From Hyaloscypha bicolor E (Eukaryota; Ascomycota; Leotiomycetes; Helotiales; Hyaloscyphaceae), in contig NW_020194628.1 of NCBI RefSeq assembly GCF_002865645.1, positions 496,001-560,000 on the forward strand: a DNA stretch of 64,000 bases, read 5' to 3'. The stretch's first letter is position 1. Each line of letters starts with the position of its first letter. Shown piece by piece: positions 31,181 to 45,122 of this stretch. Made by a program: the position numbers and the translations under genes. Under the pieces are notes generated by a model. That model did not search any database. It saw only the letters and a list, made by a program, of their open reading frames with translations, and was not told where the DNA came from.

Positions 31181-34100
31181 ATCCGATCTCTTATTTATTT
31201 ATACTTATTCCCTAAATACTAAAACTAATAGAAAAATTCTATTTAGAATCCAAAATAATAAAATAATTAGAATCTTTCTTTATTAGCTAATCTATTTTTT
31301 TTAATATATCTAAAATAAGATTTATTACCTTTAAATAGTCTTATTTTATATTTCCGAACTTACTTAAAAATAATTCAAACCCGCTTAGCTATATTCTTAT
31401 ACTAAATCTAATATAATTTTCTATATTAATTAATATTTGCCTTTAACTATTATTTAATTTCTGCCTTTATTACTAGATATTAAAAAGGCTTATTATAGTA
31501 AATTATATTATAATTTATACTAATATACTCTAAATAAATAACTTCTTTGAATTTTATATTATTTGTAATATTCTTAAATTAATCTTTAATAGGAAAGAAA
31601 AGCTCTAGATAAAAGACTTTAATAACCTTATAAGAGATTTTATTTTTATATATTTTATTTTTAATAATAACTAAATTTATTAGAATTATAATAAAAGGCC
31701 TATTAAATAGTAAATTATTATTAAGCTATTCTTTAATTTCTATATTATTCGAGAATTATTACTTGCTTATAATTCTAGACTTATAAATTACCTAACTAAA
31801 GGCATTTATTTATCTAGTTAAATAAATTGTATTTGAAGTCTTTTCTTCTATTATTTTTAGTAAATACTTGTCTATTTCCTTAGTTATTTCTGGCTTAAAA
31901 TTATTAGAAATAAAAGAGTAATTAATATTTTTAAAGAACTTTTTACTAAAGATAATAGCTTTTTTATAGTTTATAAGAAAAATATAGCTAATATTCTAAT
32001 ACTTTTTACTAAGGTAGAATTTATTACTTAAAGCTTTAGTAATAGCCAGATCTTTAGTATTATTTTTATACTAATTATAATTAATATTTCCAGAAATATA
32101 ATATCTGGCTAGCTAAAAGTAAATAACTAGATAAATAAAGTACTTATTTAATATCTCGTAAAATCCGAATTATATTAATAGATCCATTATTAAGAATTAA
32201 GAAGCTAAGATAAAGTAGCTATTATCTAAATCTCTATATTTTATTAATTTTTTTTTTAAAATAGAATTATAGTATTTTTATTTCTTATATTAAAAGCTTT
32301 TAAATACTAAACTTCTTAATCTATTTTAGATAATTTTTCTTATAAATATAACTATTTATATCTAGATTAGTAATACTAGATTTAGGAATAGGAACTATAA
32401 TATTAAATTAGAGTTATAGATTTGGGCGGAATTAATTAGAAATATAATACTTATATTTATATTTCTTAATTTCCTAGTTTTTTTTAAAAAGAAATCCCGT
32501 ATTTTCTTATTTACTCAAGTAATAGAAATATATTTCTTATTTTTAATAACTTTATAAATCTTAGTAACTAGCTTTAGAATATTCTTAATAATATAAATGT
32601 TTCCTATATTAATAGAGAGAATATTAATAAGCTATTAAATATATATTTTATAAAAAGCTTTAAAGAATTTATTAGTAATTTTATAGTATTCTCATTTATA
32701 AATAGATTCCAAAATATTATTATATATTTTCTTAAAAGTATATTTATTCTACTAAGTAAATATTAACTTCTATTTAGCTAGTATCTTATAAGTATATTTA
32801 TTATCTTTAATTTTCCCGGATTTAATATTCTTAGTTTTTTGCTTTTTAGTTCTAGATATAATTATAGGAATCTTTCTAGATAATATCTTTTTCTTTAAAA
32901 TAGAGAATTCCTTTTTATTTGTCTCTTCTATATTTTCTACTATTTTATTAGCCTTATATTTAGACTAGTACTCGGACTTTTGCTATTTATTAGAAGTTTT
33001 AGGCTTAGCTAATTCTCTTTTCTTATTAGGTTCTTCTTAACTAGTTATACTAATGGAATTATTACTAGGCTATATTAAATTAGCTCTATTCTTATTAGCT
33101 AGATCTAATTAAGTTAAAACTGAAATTATAATAGAAGTCTATTTTTTAGGCTTATTTCGAAAAATAAAAAAAGATTTATTATTATAAACTTCTTTAATTA
33201 GAATTCCGGAAGTTTTAAAAGTATATTATATAGCCTTGAGATTATTAGCTAATAATAGCTTAAAAACTAATTCTCAAGGTTCCAAAATAGCTTTTATATA
33301 TTTAAGTACCTAAATAATATCTAATTTAATAAATATACTAGTATTTTAATATTTCTTATCTTTAATATATTCTAAAGTAGTTTTATTAATTAACTAAATA
33401 GTTTTATATACTAAAGCTTTTATTTTAAAAAGAAAATATAACTTCTTATAAATATTTTTACTAAGGTTATTATAAATATTATTAATATATTAGCTAAAGG
33501 CTTTACTATATTATATAATTCTATTCTAATTCTTAGTTTTAAAACTATTTACTATAATTTTAATCTTATTAAGCTTTTCTTATTTGCCTTTAGAAATGCC
33601 TTTAATAATATTCTCAAATTTCCTATTATTAGCTTAGTAGTTCTTTAGCTTCTCTTTAGTTAATTCTAGTCTAGTTCTATTTCTAATAAAGGTTTTCTAT
33701 TTTAAGAGCTTATTATATATATTACTTAGCTTACCTAGAATATTCGTATTAAATTCGATAATTATAGCTATTTTTTCTAGTATTAATAGGCCTTTTATAA
33801 TTACTTAAGCTCCTTTAATATTCTAAACTTTAATACTATTAATTTATAGGCTTTTAATAATACTATAGCTTATAAGAACTAGCTATTATATTTTACTACC
33901 TTAAAAAATCTATTCTTTAGTTATTTTATTATTCTTAAAGAAGTTATATAGGTATTATTAGTATAATAGTTATAGATTATAGAATTAAAGATTCTCGAAA
34001 TTATAAGAATTTTTTTTAAATACTTTCTAAAATAAAAAATAAATTAGAATAAATTTAGATTATATAAAAATAATATATATATTCGAGTTTTTCTTTTTTT

Positions 34101-36450
34101 CTAATAAGAAAATAAAGCAAAAATAGTAATATATATAATAGGGAAAATAAATATAATAATTAGATATATTTAAGTTAATATAATTATAAATTAGAAATAA
34201 TTATAAAAGATAAAATATAGAATTAGGCTTTTATTATAGAAAAAAATATAAATATATATATTTAAGAAAATATAATCTAGGAAATAATTAAGGTAAATTA
34301 AACTAAATAGTAATAATAGGAAAATAAAAAAGTAATATAATAAAAATATAAATATAATAATAATATTTATAATATTAGAATATAAAAGAAAATAATAAAA
34401 AATTTATAATATAAATATATTCTAACTTCTTATTTATTTAGAAACGTTTCTATTAATTCAAAGAATAGTATAAAAAAAGAGAAATAATATAGGAAATATA
34501 TAAAAGATAAAATATATAAATATACTAAAAATATTAGAAAAGTATAAAATAAATATTAATAGAAAAGAAGTCAGAATAATAGAATTAAAAAATAACTTAA
34601 AATAAAATATTATTTTTTCCGAAACTAATTCGTACCTCTTTTAAAAGCTAATTATAATTATTTAATATTTATTAAAGTTAATTTTATGTTATAGAAAACT
34701 ACTTAGTTAGTTAGAACTTTAAAATAATATTTATATTTATAAAGGTAATATTAAGACTTCGGAGATTATAGAAAAAAGAACTATAAAATAATATAAATAG
34801 AGTTTATAGTACTATTATTAAGTTTGAAATAATTAGTATTAAAGTTAATATAGAATATAAAAATATAAAAAATTCTAAATTAGTATTAAGAATATAAAGT
34901 TAAAGATATAAGAGAAGTTTCTTTTATATAGAAGTAGAAATATATAATATACTAATTAAATTTCAGTATAGGTTTTAAATATAATTATAATTATAATTAT
35001 ATAAAAAAGAAAATGAGTTTCTTAGTATAAGATAGGCTTTAAATAAATAGATCTAATTTATTTAATATCTAAAAAATTTCTAGAATTATATATTATTAAA
35101 TACTTTCGGAAATAATTATTAGATTTAATAAGGTTTCTTTTTCTTCTTATAAGGCTTCTAATTTAGCTATTTAGTTTATATATAACTTCTAATTAGAAAG
35201 TTTATTTAGATATTATAAGCAAACTTATAATAATAGTTTAAGTTAAAGTCGAGATTTATAAGTATTATAATTAAGCTTTAAACCGGTATAAACTATAAGA
35301 ATAATTAATTAAAAAGGCAAGTAAAGCTTCTAAAAGGCTTCTAATTTAGTATTTTTTCCTTTCCAGAAATATATAAAAGGCCTCTTTTCTTTTTCTTTTC
35401 TTTATATATAGTAATTATTTATACTATTAGAACTTTCTGGAAAGTATTATAGTTTGAAATTAAAAATTTATAAAGTAACTTCTTTATTTCCTATTTATTT
35501 TTATACTAAAAGAAATACTTTATATTTAATTTCCAAGATCTAATAATAGAATCTTATATTAAAAATACTATCTAGTAGTATTAATTAAATAATAATAAGA
35601 AATAAATAATAATAAAGCTTGTCTAATTTCTAGAATAGTAATCTAATAATAATATTCTCTAAAGGCTATAAATAATAGTTAGAAGAAAGAAAATAAAAGA
35701 TATATAAATAATTAAAGATAATAAGCTTTAATTCAGGTTAAGAAAAGCTCTTATTATTAAATACTTTTTCTTAGTTTTCTATAAAGGAAATATATTTTAC
35801 TTTTTCTAATTCTAGTAATTCTAGAATAGATATAATAATACTAGTAGCTTTCTTAATTTTCTAGATACTATTTTACTTATTATTTTTTATAACTACTTTC
35901 TTATCTAACTCTATATCTATCTTAAAATATTTATTTATAGATATATATTTATTATTAACTTTATTTTTAGAGAAATATTAGAATTTATTTCTTTTAATAA
36001 ACTATTTAAGTTAATTCCCGGTATATATTCTTTAAAATATAGTATTATTAAGCTCTTCTAATATATAGTATTCTTTTAATTAATTTGTATATCTTACTTT
36101 ATATAAGCTAAACTAATAGTATAATAGCTTTATATTTTTTAACTTATTTTAATCTATTAGTTTAATATTATATATAAGAACTAGATTCTTTTCAGAAATA
36201 GGTTTTAAATAAATCTAGTAAATAATATTAAATTACTTTTTTCTTTCTTAATATCTTCTATTCTTTTTTATTCTAGCTTCTTTAATATTTTTATTTCTTA
36301 TTTATATTTATCTTATATATATCTTTAAAAGTATTTCTTTATTATAGACTTTATTCTATCTAAGTATTTTCTAGATTAGAAAGCATATTTCTATAAGTAA
36401 TATAGCTTTCTTATTATAGACTATATAAAAGAAAATAAATCTAGTTAGTT
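31181..36450 (-). other. Unexplained 5.3-kb segment downstream of integrase in element 5
   Basis: Heavily RIP-mutated. On the minus strand a stretch near 32900-33310 gives a lysine-rich, low-complexity protein-like reading with few stops (NNKSFFIFRNKPKK, LDLANKNRANLI), resembling a gag or an extra accessory ORF. The rest is unreadable. It may be a second, nested element or an additional gene carried by this retroelement. Confidence 0.4.
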
Positions 36451-37334
36451 TATATATAGTAACTTAATTAGTAAATAGAATATATAATAGTAAATCTATT
36501 AAGGGCTTCTTTTTATTTATTATAAATATAATAAATACTTAAATAATTAATTAATATCCTCTTTTAATTAAATTATTTCCTTTAGAATTATAGGCTAAAA
36601 TAATAATTCTATTAATTTTTAGCTTATTAAATTCCTAAATTATTACTTCTTTAAATTCTAATCTGCTATTTACCTTAAGCTATTTAAATAAACCATATCT
36701 ATAAATAATTTCTTTCTAAATAAACTTAGTAATCTTCTTACTAATTAGGCTCTTTAAAAATCTAGCTTTAATCTATTCTAAGAAGTTATTTCTAGTAATA
36801 ACTAATAAATTATATCTTTTATAATCTAGGAGTTTAATTATATTAATTCTAAGGTAATAAAAAAGAGATATAGCTTTTATTAGATATAGAGCTTCTTCTT
36901 ATTTTATTTTATTCTTATACTAATAAACTTTATAGATACTAATATATTTCTATATATAGTTATAGTAATCTTTTTAGTAATAGTAGCTAGCTACTAAATA
37001 AAAAGTACTTTTTCTTCTAGTATATCTAATTTTATTATATAGCTCTTTAATAATAATTCTTTTTGATTCTTAATTATTAATAATAAATCGAGATAAATAT
37101 ATTTTAGATATAATTCTTTATAATAATTAATCTCTTATATTATAATTTAAAGCTTCTTTATTTAACTTTTGAAACTTGGCTCTAGATATTTCTTCTAATC
37201 TAAAGAATATTATAAAATATTATATAATATTCTAGTATTATTCGAAATAGTTATTATCTAGAGAATCTAATAAAAATATTAGGTTATTAAATAAAGTATA
37301 AAAGTTAGTACTATTATTTATTATTTTATTGGAA

Positions 37335-37370
37335 ATTATATATAAAAGGCTATAGCCTTTATTATATAAC
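37335..37370. repeat. 36-bp palindrome, inside element 5
   Basis: Copy of the recurring inverted repeat (ATTATATATAAAAGGC, then GCCTTTATTATATAAC), here between reverse transcriptase and integrase, not in an LTR. Confidence 0.65.
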
Positions 37371-40300
37371 TTCCGGATATTATTATTTTTTAATATTACT
37401 AATTTGCTTCCAGATATAATAAGACTTTAATTATTAATCTCTAATAACTAAATACTATTATTCAAATATTTAATAAAAGTCTTAGAAATCTAATTTCTTA
37501 AAATAATATTATATAACCAAACCGGAACTATTTCCTTTAATTAAACTTTCTATTTAATAAATACTATTTTAATAGTATTAAGTTCTATTACTAATTATTT
37601 ATTAATATTCTTATTATTTTTAGTATTATCTTTTTACTATAAATATTTTAATAATTTATTAGTAATAATATATGTAGTTTCTTTAATATACTTAACTTTA
37701 AAATTAAATAGTTAAATTTATACTAGCTAGTAAATAATTAGAACTCTAGAAAAATTCATAGCTATTTTATTTAGCTATATAATAAGTATATTAGTATCTA
37801 GCTTAAAAATAAAATAAATTTCGTATAGCTAGAATTATACTTTTTATAAATACTTTACTAATTCTTGGTATTTTCTTTTAGTAATATTATATCTTTATTT
37901 AGTATTATTTCAGATTTTAGACTTATATTATATAATATTCTTTTTTCTTTTATTATTATATTAACTAAGAATTCTGTTCTATTTATTTAGGCTAGTATTT
38001 ATTACTAATATAATTATTTCCTAATCTTCTAATAAATTATAGTATAATTTATAAAGTATTAGAATAATAATAAGCTTTTTTTAAAAGATTTATATAGCTT
38101 ATATTTACTTATTACCCTATTCCTATATTATATTATTCCTTATTAAGTAATAAATAGGTTTAATAATAATTATAAAGCCTTTAATCTAAATATAATAGTA
38201 AATAATAATTCTAATAAATACTTTATTTTTAGTTATACTATTATAATATTTGTATTTTAAGATCTTAGTAATTCCTAAGCTTAAAAGGCTTCTTTTAAGT
38301 ATTTTATAAATAAAGCTAATAATAATTATATTATTATAATAGAACTATAATTTTTCTCTAATACTAGCTCCGGCTTATTTAACTTTATCTAAAGTTATAT
38401 TTAGGTTTTAAAGATATTCGAATATAAAATACTAAATACTAAGTAAAATAAACTACTTATTATAATTTATATAAGGTCTCTTAACTCTAATATTATTAAT
38501 AAATAGTATAGTAATTTTAGGAAATAGATTTTTTAGAATAGTTAAAATAATCTATATAAACTATATAATAGAATTAGTAGCTTTCTAAGATAATATAGTT
38601 ATTTTTAATAGTTCTAGAGATATTATAAATATAATTAAATCTTTATTATAAGTATCTAATATAAGTTAATTATATCCGGAAAAGAAATTAATTAAAGAGA
38701 TATAAATATATTTAGTAAATTCTTTTAAGATCTTATTAATAAATAGAAATAAGTTAGAATTTTATAAAATTACTAAATTTATTTTTATAGTAGTATTAAT
38801 TAGTTTATAAGTTCTAGTAATCTTTTTTATAACTAAGAACTATAAATTCTAGTAAGATCTATTATATTTCTTAAAAACTCTATAATCTAGGTATTCTAAT
38901 AATATTTTTATTATTACTAGTACTAGAGCTTTGAAATATAGGAAATTCTTGTCTTACTAGGCCTTATACTTAATAGTCTTAATTAGAATAGATAAGCTAA
39001 TATCCTTATAAATTTTTCTTATTTCTTTCTAATTAAATATAATTATATTTTCTTAATTAATTATTAATTCTCGAAATATAGCTAATTCTTTTTCCTAGAG
39101 CCAGTTACTAATATCTAATTATTTAAGATATTCCGAAATAAGTTATAAATCTTTTAGAATAGCTAATATTCTTAGTAAAAAGTAATTCTTATATTTCCTA
39201 GTATATTTCTATAAGTATTCTCTAGTTTTAGATTTCTTAAACTAGTCCAGATATTTACTAGAATCTTTTTTAGTTCTATTATTAGTATTTACTAATTAAA
39301 TCTTCTTATTTTTTATTTTATATATTCTTATAACTAGAAATAAACTATAGTTATTATTTTTTTCTTTAAAAGTTATAGCTATTTTCTCTAATACTTTTTT
39401 TATCTAATCTCTAGAATTTATAATCTTTTTATTTAGCTTTTTCTTATTTAGATATAAAGAGTTTTTTTTATATCTAGTATTCTAATATATCTTTTTTAAG
39501 CTTTTATATATTTCAGAATTCTTTCTAGTCTTAAATTTTATATTCTATAGTTTCGGAAATATATTTCTTTATTATTAGAAAATATTACTTTATTTCTTTT
39601 TTAGAAATATTTTTACTTAATATTCTTTTTATTTCTTTTTTTATTAAATCCGGAACTATTTTTAATAATATTCTAACTAAAACTTTTTCTGCTTTAGTTT
39701 CCCTAAAAATATTATTAATTTTCTAAACTTCTAAATCTAAAATAAAAGAATTAGTAAGAAATCCCAGTATTTTCCTATTTTCTCTAATATTATTACTAGT
39801 TGTAATACTAGACTTTATTTTTTCTCTTTATTTTTAGTTTTCTATTTTATATTATTTAATTTCTTAATTCTAGAAATTTAGTATTTTTAAACTATATCTT
39901 TTTTCTATTTTCTAGTATTCTTTAATAATAGAATAATTATAATAATATAAGTATTCTAATTATTTTTAGAATTAGTAAATCTTTTATTTTATAAACTATT
40001 ACTTTTATATTTAATTTTTATTTTTATTTTTACTAAGAATAATTAACTAAATAAGATTTTTAGAGTTTCTTTAATTAGAAAAAACATATCTTTATATTTT
40101 ATTTTATTTATAACCTTAGCTCTAAGCTTTATTATTTCTATAAATCTAAATTTTGTTCTAGTAATAGTAAATATTTAATAATTTGTAATATTATATATTA
40201 TTTTACTAATATTTCTAGAGATCTTTTCGAGAAAAATATTAATTTTAGTTCTAGTATTTCCTTAAAGTTCTTAAAATATAAATTAGAGGTATAGAGATTA

Positions 40301-40894
40301 TATAATATATTTATAAACTAGTAATATTCGAATATTAATACTATTGCCTTTAAATTAAATAATTCTATTAATATTAGATATCTAAGCTAATATTTCTAAT
40401 TCCTTAAATATTTTATTTATTATATAAGCTATAGTTACTAGTTTTATAGATCTTCTAATATATCTAATTATATTTAATATAATAGTATTTTCTATTTATA
40501 AAATAGTAAAATAAAAAGTATTATTTTTAATTTATTAGTTTTAAAGTATAATAGCTAGATTTAGTATTTTTAAAATATTAATAAATATTCTTATTTCTTT
40601 TTAAGTTTTTAGAAATAAAATAATTACTTTCTTTAATAGCCTTATTAGAATATTATTGACTTTAGGAATTCTATATTTATTATAATTAAAAGTATACTGG
40701 GTTTCTAATTTATCTTATTTATTACTAGAAGTATTAATATTTATATTCTTAGCTAGGCTATTTCCTTATTTATTATTTCTTGAAATAATATTTTTCTGGC
40801 CTTTTATATAAAATAGCTTTTCTTTTATTCTGGCTTGTTTTTATAAAACCTCTTTAGATATTTCTATCTCTTTTTTCTTAATAAGTATTAGAAT

Positions 40895-41085
40895 AGCTAT
40901 ACTGCGAATTTCCTGGGTCATGTGACCTCGCGTTACATGCGTGACTCAACCAGTAGACTAGACCCCTTTAGGCTTAGCAGATTTAGGGATTGCATATTAA
41001 TACTATAATACTACAATCCCTACTTTTAAATAACAACTTTACTAACCTTATATAAATAGCATTTCACGAATATATAATAGTGCCA
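40895..41085. other. Less-mutated island inside element 5
   Basis: About 190 bases keep CpA, TpG and CpG (GGTCATGTGACCTCGCG, ACATGCGTGACTCAACC) within otherwise RIP-saturated sequence. It includes an inverted repeat TAGGGATTG...CAATCCCTA (about 40987-41021). Probably a separate small insertion; no duplication was identified. Confidence 0.4.
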
Positions 41086-43024
41086 TATATTACTAGTAAA
41101 CTAATAATAAGAAATCTATTATAATATTAATAAAAATACTATTTATAACTAAATCTTAATATTATTTATTAATTCCAGAATCTAAAGTATTAGTAATTCT
41201 AATATAATTTCTCCTAAGATAAAGCAATTATTTAGATTCCCTAGATATAACTTGTTTGCTTTTATATATAGATCCTAATTAGCTAGTTCTTTTTTCTTTT
41301 TCTTGCCTAATAAACTAGATATCTCTTATTAATCTCTAGATATTTTTAGATTAAATATTTAAGTTATAATTAAATTCTTTTTCTCAGATTTAGGAAATAA
41401 TTTAGTTAAACTACTAGTATTTACTAGTAAAAAAAAGGAAATACTTTCTTATCTAGGCTTAAATAGCCCTTTATATTATTTTCTATTAAGTTAGTAAATA
41501 ATAGAACTAAGAAATATAAATATATTCTAAATTAATATTAATATTTTTATTTCTATTATAATATTTATAATAAATTTATTCTTTTAGTTCTAGATCTATA
41601 CTATAGGCTATATTAATTTAAATAATATTTTCTAATTATATTTAAAGCTAACTTTTTTTAGAATATAGTTATCTAGATATTCTATTTATTCTAGTTTAAC
41701 TATTATAACCTTTACTATAACTTTTAATATATTTTCCCTAAAACCCCGAATTATATTTACTAGGCTATTAATACTATTATATTTATTATAGTTAGTTAGA
41801 TTATATAAATAGGCTATAAATATTCTCCCGAATTATAATAATAACTATATTAAGTTATTTCTATAGGTTTTCTTAAGTTATAGTAGTAATAAATAGTTTT
41901 TCTAGATTTCTTATTAGCTAATTAATATTATTTCTTTTGGGTTTATTACTTTTAGTAGGTTTTATATAATTAGCTATAAGTTAGATTCTTTTCTTATTTA
42001 TATTTATTATAGCTTTAGGAAGTATAATAAGAAAAAGTAGTAAAGAATAATTATTTTCTAATTTAGGAATTATATTATAAACTATTATATTTAAGTATTC
42101 TTATTTAAGTCTAAATATATCTGGGTTATTAGTAATATTAAAATAGTATTTATTTTCTTTATACTAATAAAATATTATAGCTTTTTTATTTATCTTATTA
42201 TATTTATAAATAGAAATATCTATAGATTTAAAGTTTATATTTTTAAGAATATAATTTCTTACTAGAATAAATAATTCTTTTATAAATTCTCGGTATTAAG
42301 TAATTTTATTTATTTCTTTTCTCTTTAGTAATTTCTTTAATACTTTATTAAATATATTAATATAAGACTTAGAAAAGATTTCTCTATTCTAGGCTTATAT
42401 AATAATTTAATTAAGAAAGTTATAGCTAATTTTAAGTATTTTCTAGTTATATTCTCGGAATTCCTTTAATAAGGCTTTAAAAAACTTAGTTTTCTAGTAA
42501 TCTCTTGAATTATTAATATAGTATTCTAATATAGCCTTAATCTAATTCTTATAAATAAGAGAAATATAATAAATAATTCTTTTTTTCTTAATATTATTAG
42601 AAATATAATAGTTCTTATATATATTTATATATTATTTCAAGAATATAGAAATATTATTTTCCTGAAATTATAGTATTTTAGAAGCTCTTATAAATAATAG
42701 ATTTAAATCTAATACTAGTATATACTTATTTTTAGCTATATTAATCTTAATAATTTCTTTTATAATTAATTATAAAGTTTCTATATCTGAGGCTTCTATT
42801 AATAAGATTTCTAAAAAGCTAACTTCTTATTTAAATATGTTTTTTAGTTTAGGAACCGGGATTTAGGAAAAACTAGTTAATAATAATAAATATAGTCTAG
42901 GTTCGAGTTTTATTTCTATTATTTATATTCTCTTTTCTATTCTATTAGCTTAATATTTATAATATCCTTATTTAATTTTCTTAAACTAGATATATTTAAT
43001 AAAACTATTAATAAAAATAATAAA

Positions 43025-43117
<93 letters not shown>

Positions 43118-43118
43118 T
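43025..43118. repeat. (AAT)n microsatellite
   Basis: About 31 uninterrupted AAT triplets within the gag side of element 5. It may derive from a coding triplet repeat after RIP and slippage. Confidence 0.9.
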
Positions 43119-43790
43119 TCTTTAATTTTGCTATTTTCTCTATTTTCTCTAAACTCTTCTTATTATCTTTACTTAGTAACCTTTCTTTTTTCTAGAAGCT
43201 TCTCTAATTTATTTATATAATTTCTTATTTCTAATTTCTTTTTAATTCTTTCTAATTTCTATTTATTATCTTACTTGAAATTAATAATATTTCCTAATTT
43301 AGATATTCTCTCTAATCTTAGAAATAAGCTTTATTACTAAGATTAAAGCTATTTTTATTTCGGCCTTTATTATAACTAAAAATAATATATAAATTAATAG
43401 TATAACTTTATTTCTGAGTACTAAAGTCTATTTCTAATTAAGATCTAACTTATACTATTTTAATATAATATTTCTTTTATTTCTTTTCCTTTTATAGTTA
43501 GCTTCTATTTCTATTACTCCTATATACTATACTAGTAATTATATCTTGTAATTAACCTATATTCAAGTTACTAAATATATTAGAAATTACTATAAGATAC
43601 TGAGATTAATACTTATATATTCTTAATATTTTAGTTTTAGACTTAAAGTATTATAATAGTTCTTTTCTTTCTAAACTTATTAAGCTAATAATCCGCTTTA
43701 TAGAAATCTCTTAGAACTTTATAAGAGTATTACCTTAATTATAAAGTTTTAATTCTCTTTATATTACTTATTATAAAATATATAAGAAAG

Positions 43791-44083
43791 AAACTATAAT
43801 AAAATAAAAACTTATATAAAGTATACTAGAATATAAAATATAACTTAATAGTAAAATAATAAGATTAAAAGTATAAATAGTAAAGTAAAAATAGTATATA
43901 GTATATAAAAGCTTAATTAATTAAATATTTTAGAGAAATTATTTTCTAGAATTATAAAAAAACTACTTTTCTTATATAATTCCTATAAGTTATATATAAA
44001 AGGCTATAGCCTTTATTATATAACTAAAATCTTAAAACCGCTAAAATAATATAATTTTTAGAAAGTATAGCTTATTATATTAT
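43791..44083 (-). repeat. 5' LTR of Gypsy element 5
   Basis: About 293 bp, minus orientation. Palindrome at 43989-44024. It abuts the LTR of element 4 within a few bases. Confidence 0.72.
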
Positions 44084-44085
44084 AA

Positions 44086-45122
44086 TATCCGGACTTTAAA
44101 AAGCTTCTTTTAGTTTAAATATATCTTTAGAATATTATATAATAGCTTCTAATAAATAGTATTAAAATTACTTTCAAGACTTATTATATTAAAAAAGGAA
44201 ATAGGTTTTAGTTCTATTTTAGGGAATTCTCTAATAGAAATTACTAAAGAAAATAAAGTAGACTTATAAATAAAGTTTTTATAAAGTATAATAAACCATA
44301 AAATATTCCGAAAAATACTCTTATATTATTCTAATTATAGAATATATTAATTAATTATATTTATTAATTCTTGCTTTTATTAAAATATTTTAATTTTAAT
44401 ATATAAGCCCTATTCTATAGCTTAAATAATAATAATTTAGGTATTAATCTTAGTATCTTAATTATTACCGGAATTATTTCTATTATTATTACTAGCTTTT
44501 AGAGGCTTTTAAAAACCCTATTAAAAGTATTAGATAAGCCTTTACTATTATTTATATTAGGGTTAATTTAATTAATTTCTTTTATAGAAATAGCTTTAGT
44601 AAAGAATTATATATTTTATAGATTTCGAAATATAATTATTTATTAAACTATTTCCTTTAAGAATAGAAAGATTAGCTTATAAGATATTTATTAGTAAGTA
44701 ATAAAATAATAGAATAAATTAGTAGGTTATAAAACTATAATATTAAATTTAGTATAAAACTAATCTCTATTTTTCCTATAAAGTTTAGAAAAGCCTTCTC
44801 TAAATAAAAGGCCCTAATAATATAAGGTATTTATTAATAAGTAATAAGATAATAGAACAAATTAGTAAGTTATAAAACTATAATATTAAATTTAGTATAG
44901 AACTAATTTTGGTCTTTTTTATAAGGTTTAGAAAAGCCTTTTCCTAAATAAGAGGCCCCGATAATATATATATAATTAGTAATTTATAAGCCTAATATTT
45001 ATAATATAAATAATAATTAGTTATAATATTAAAGGGCTACTAATCTCCCTAATTAATATTCGTAATATCCGAGATTTATTATATATTCTTAAGTCACGTA
45101 CAATTCTATATATATTATAACT
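44086..45122 (-). repeat. 3' LTR of Gypsy element 4, with internal tandem duplication
   Basis: About 1.04 kb. A unit of about 140 bp is present twice in tandem (about 44685-44828 and 44829-44968), whereas the partner LTR has it once (58395-58540). A pyrimidine stretch after it (45125-45135) is the complement of a polypurine tract, as expected for a minus-strand 3' LTR. Confidence 0.75.

Larger units (their letters stand above)
36450..43780 (-). pseudogene. Gypsy gag-pol remnant (element 5)
   Basis: On the minus strand, RT reads FFSGYN, then KATNSII, then LFINNIRVKRP (about 38476-38700). These are forms of the SGYDQ, QGATNS and FLDDI blocks, with Asp changed to Asn. Integrase follows at about 36500-37100: ESKRIIIKELYNK, RRKSTFYLVASYYY, INIIKLLD, a KVNSRLEF form of the second-Asp region, and AYNSKGNNLIKRG holding the third acidic site, now Lys (GAG to AAG). 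The region 39-43.7 kb should be gag and protease but is not readable. All lesions fit RIP. Confidence 0.72.
30907..44083 (-). mobile_element. Gypsy LTR retrotransposon 5, about 13 kb, RIP-inactivated
   Basis: The interior is flanked by two LTRs in the same (minus) orientation, of about 274 bp (30907-31180) and 293 bp (43791-44083). The minus strand shows reverse transcriptase and then integrase, as in Gypsy elements. It is unusually long: about 5.3 kb lie between integrase and the 3' LTR. I did not find a matching target duplication at the outer ends, so a nested insertion, or joining of two insertions, cannot be excluded. Its LTR also occurs as solo copies at 20095 and 22516. Confidence 0.65.
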
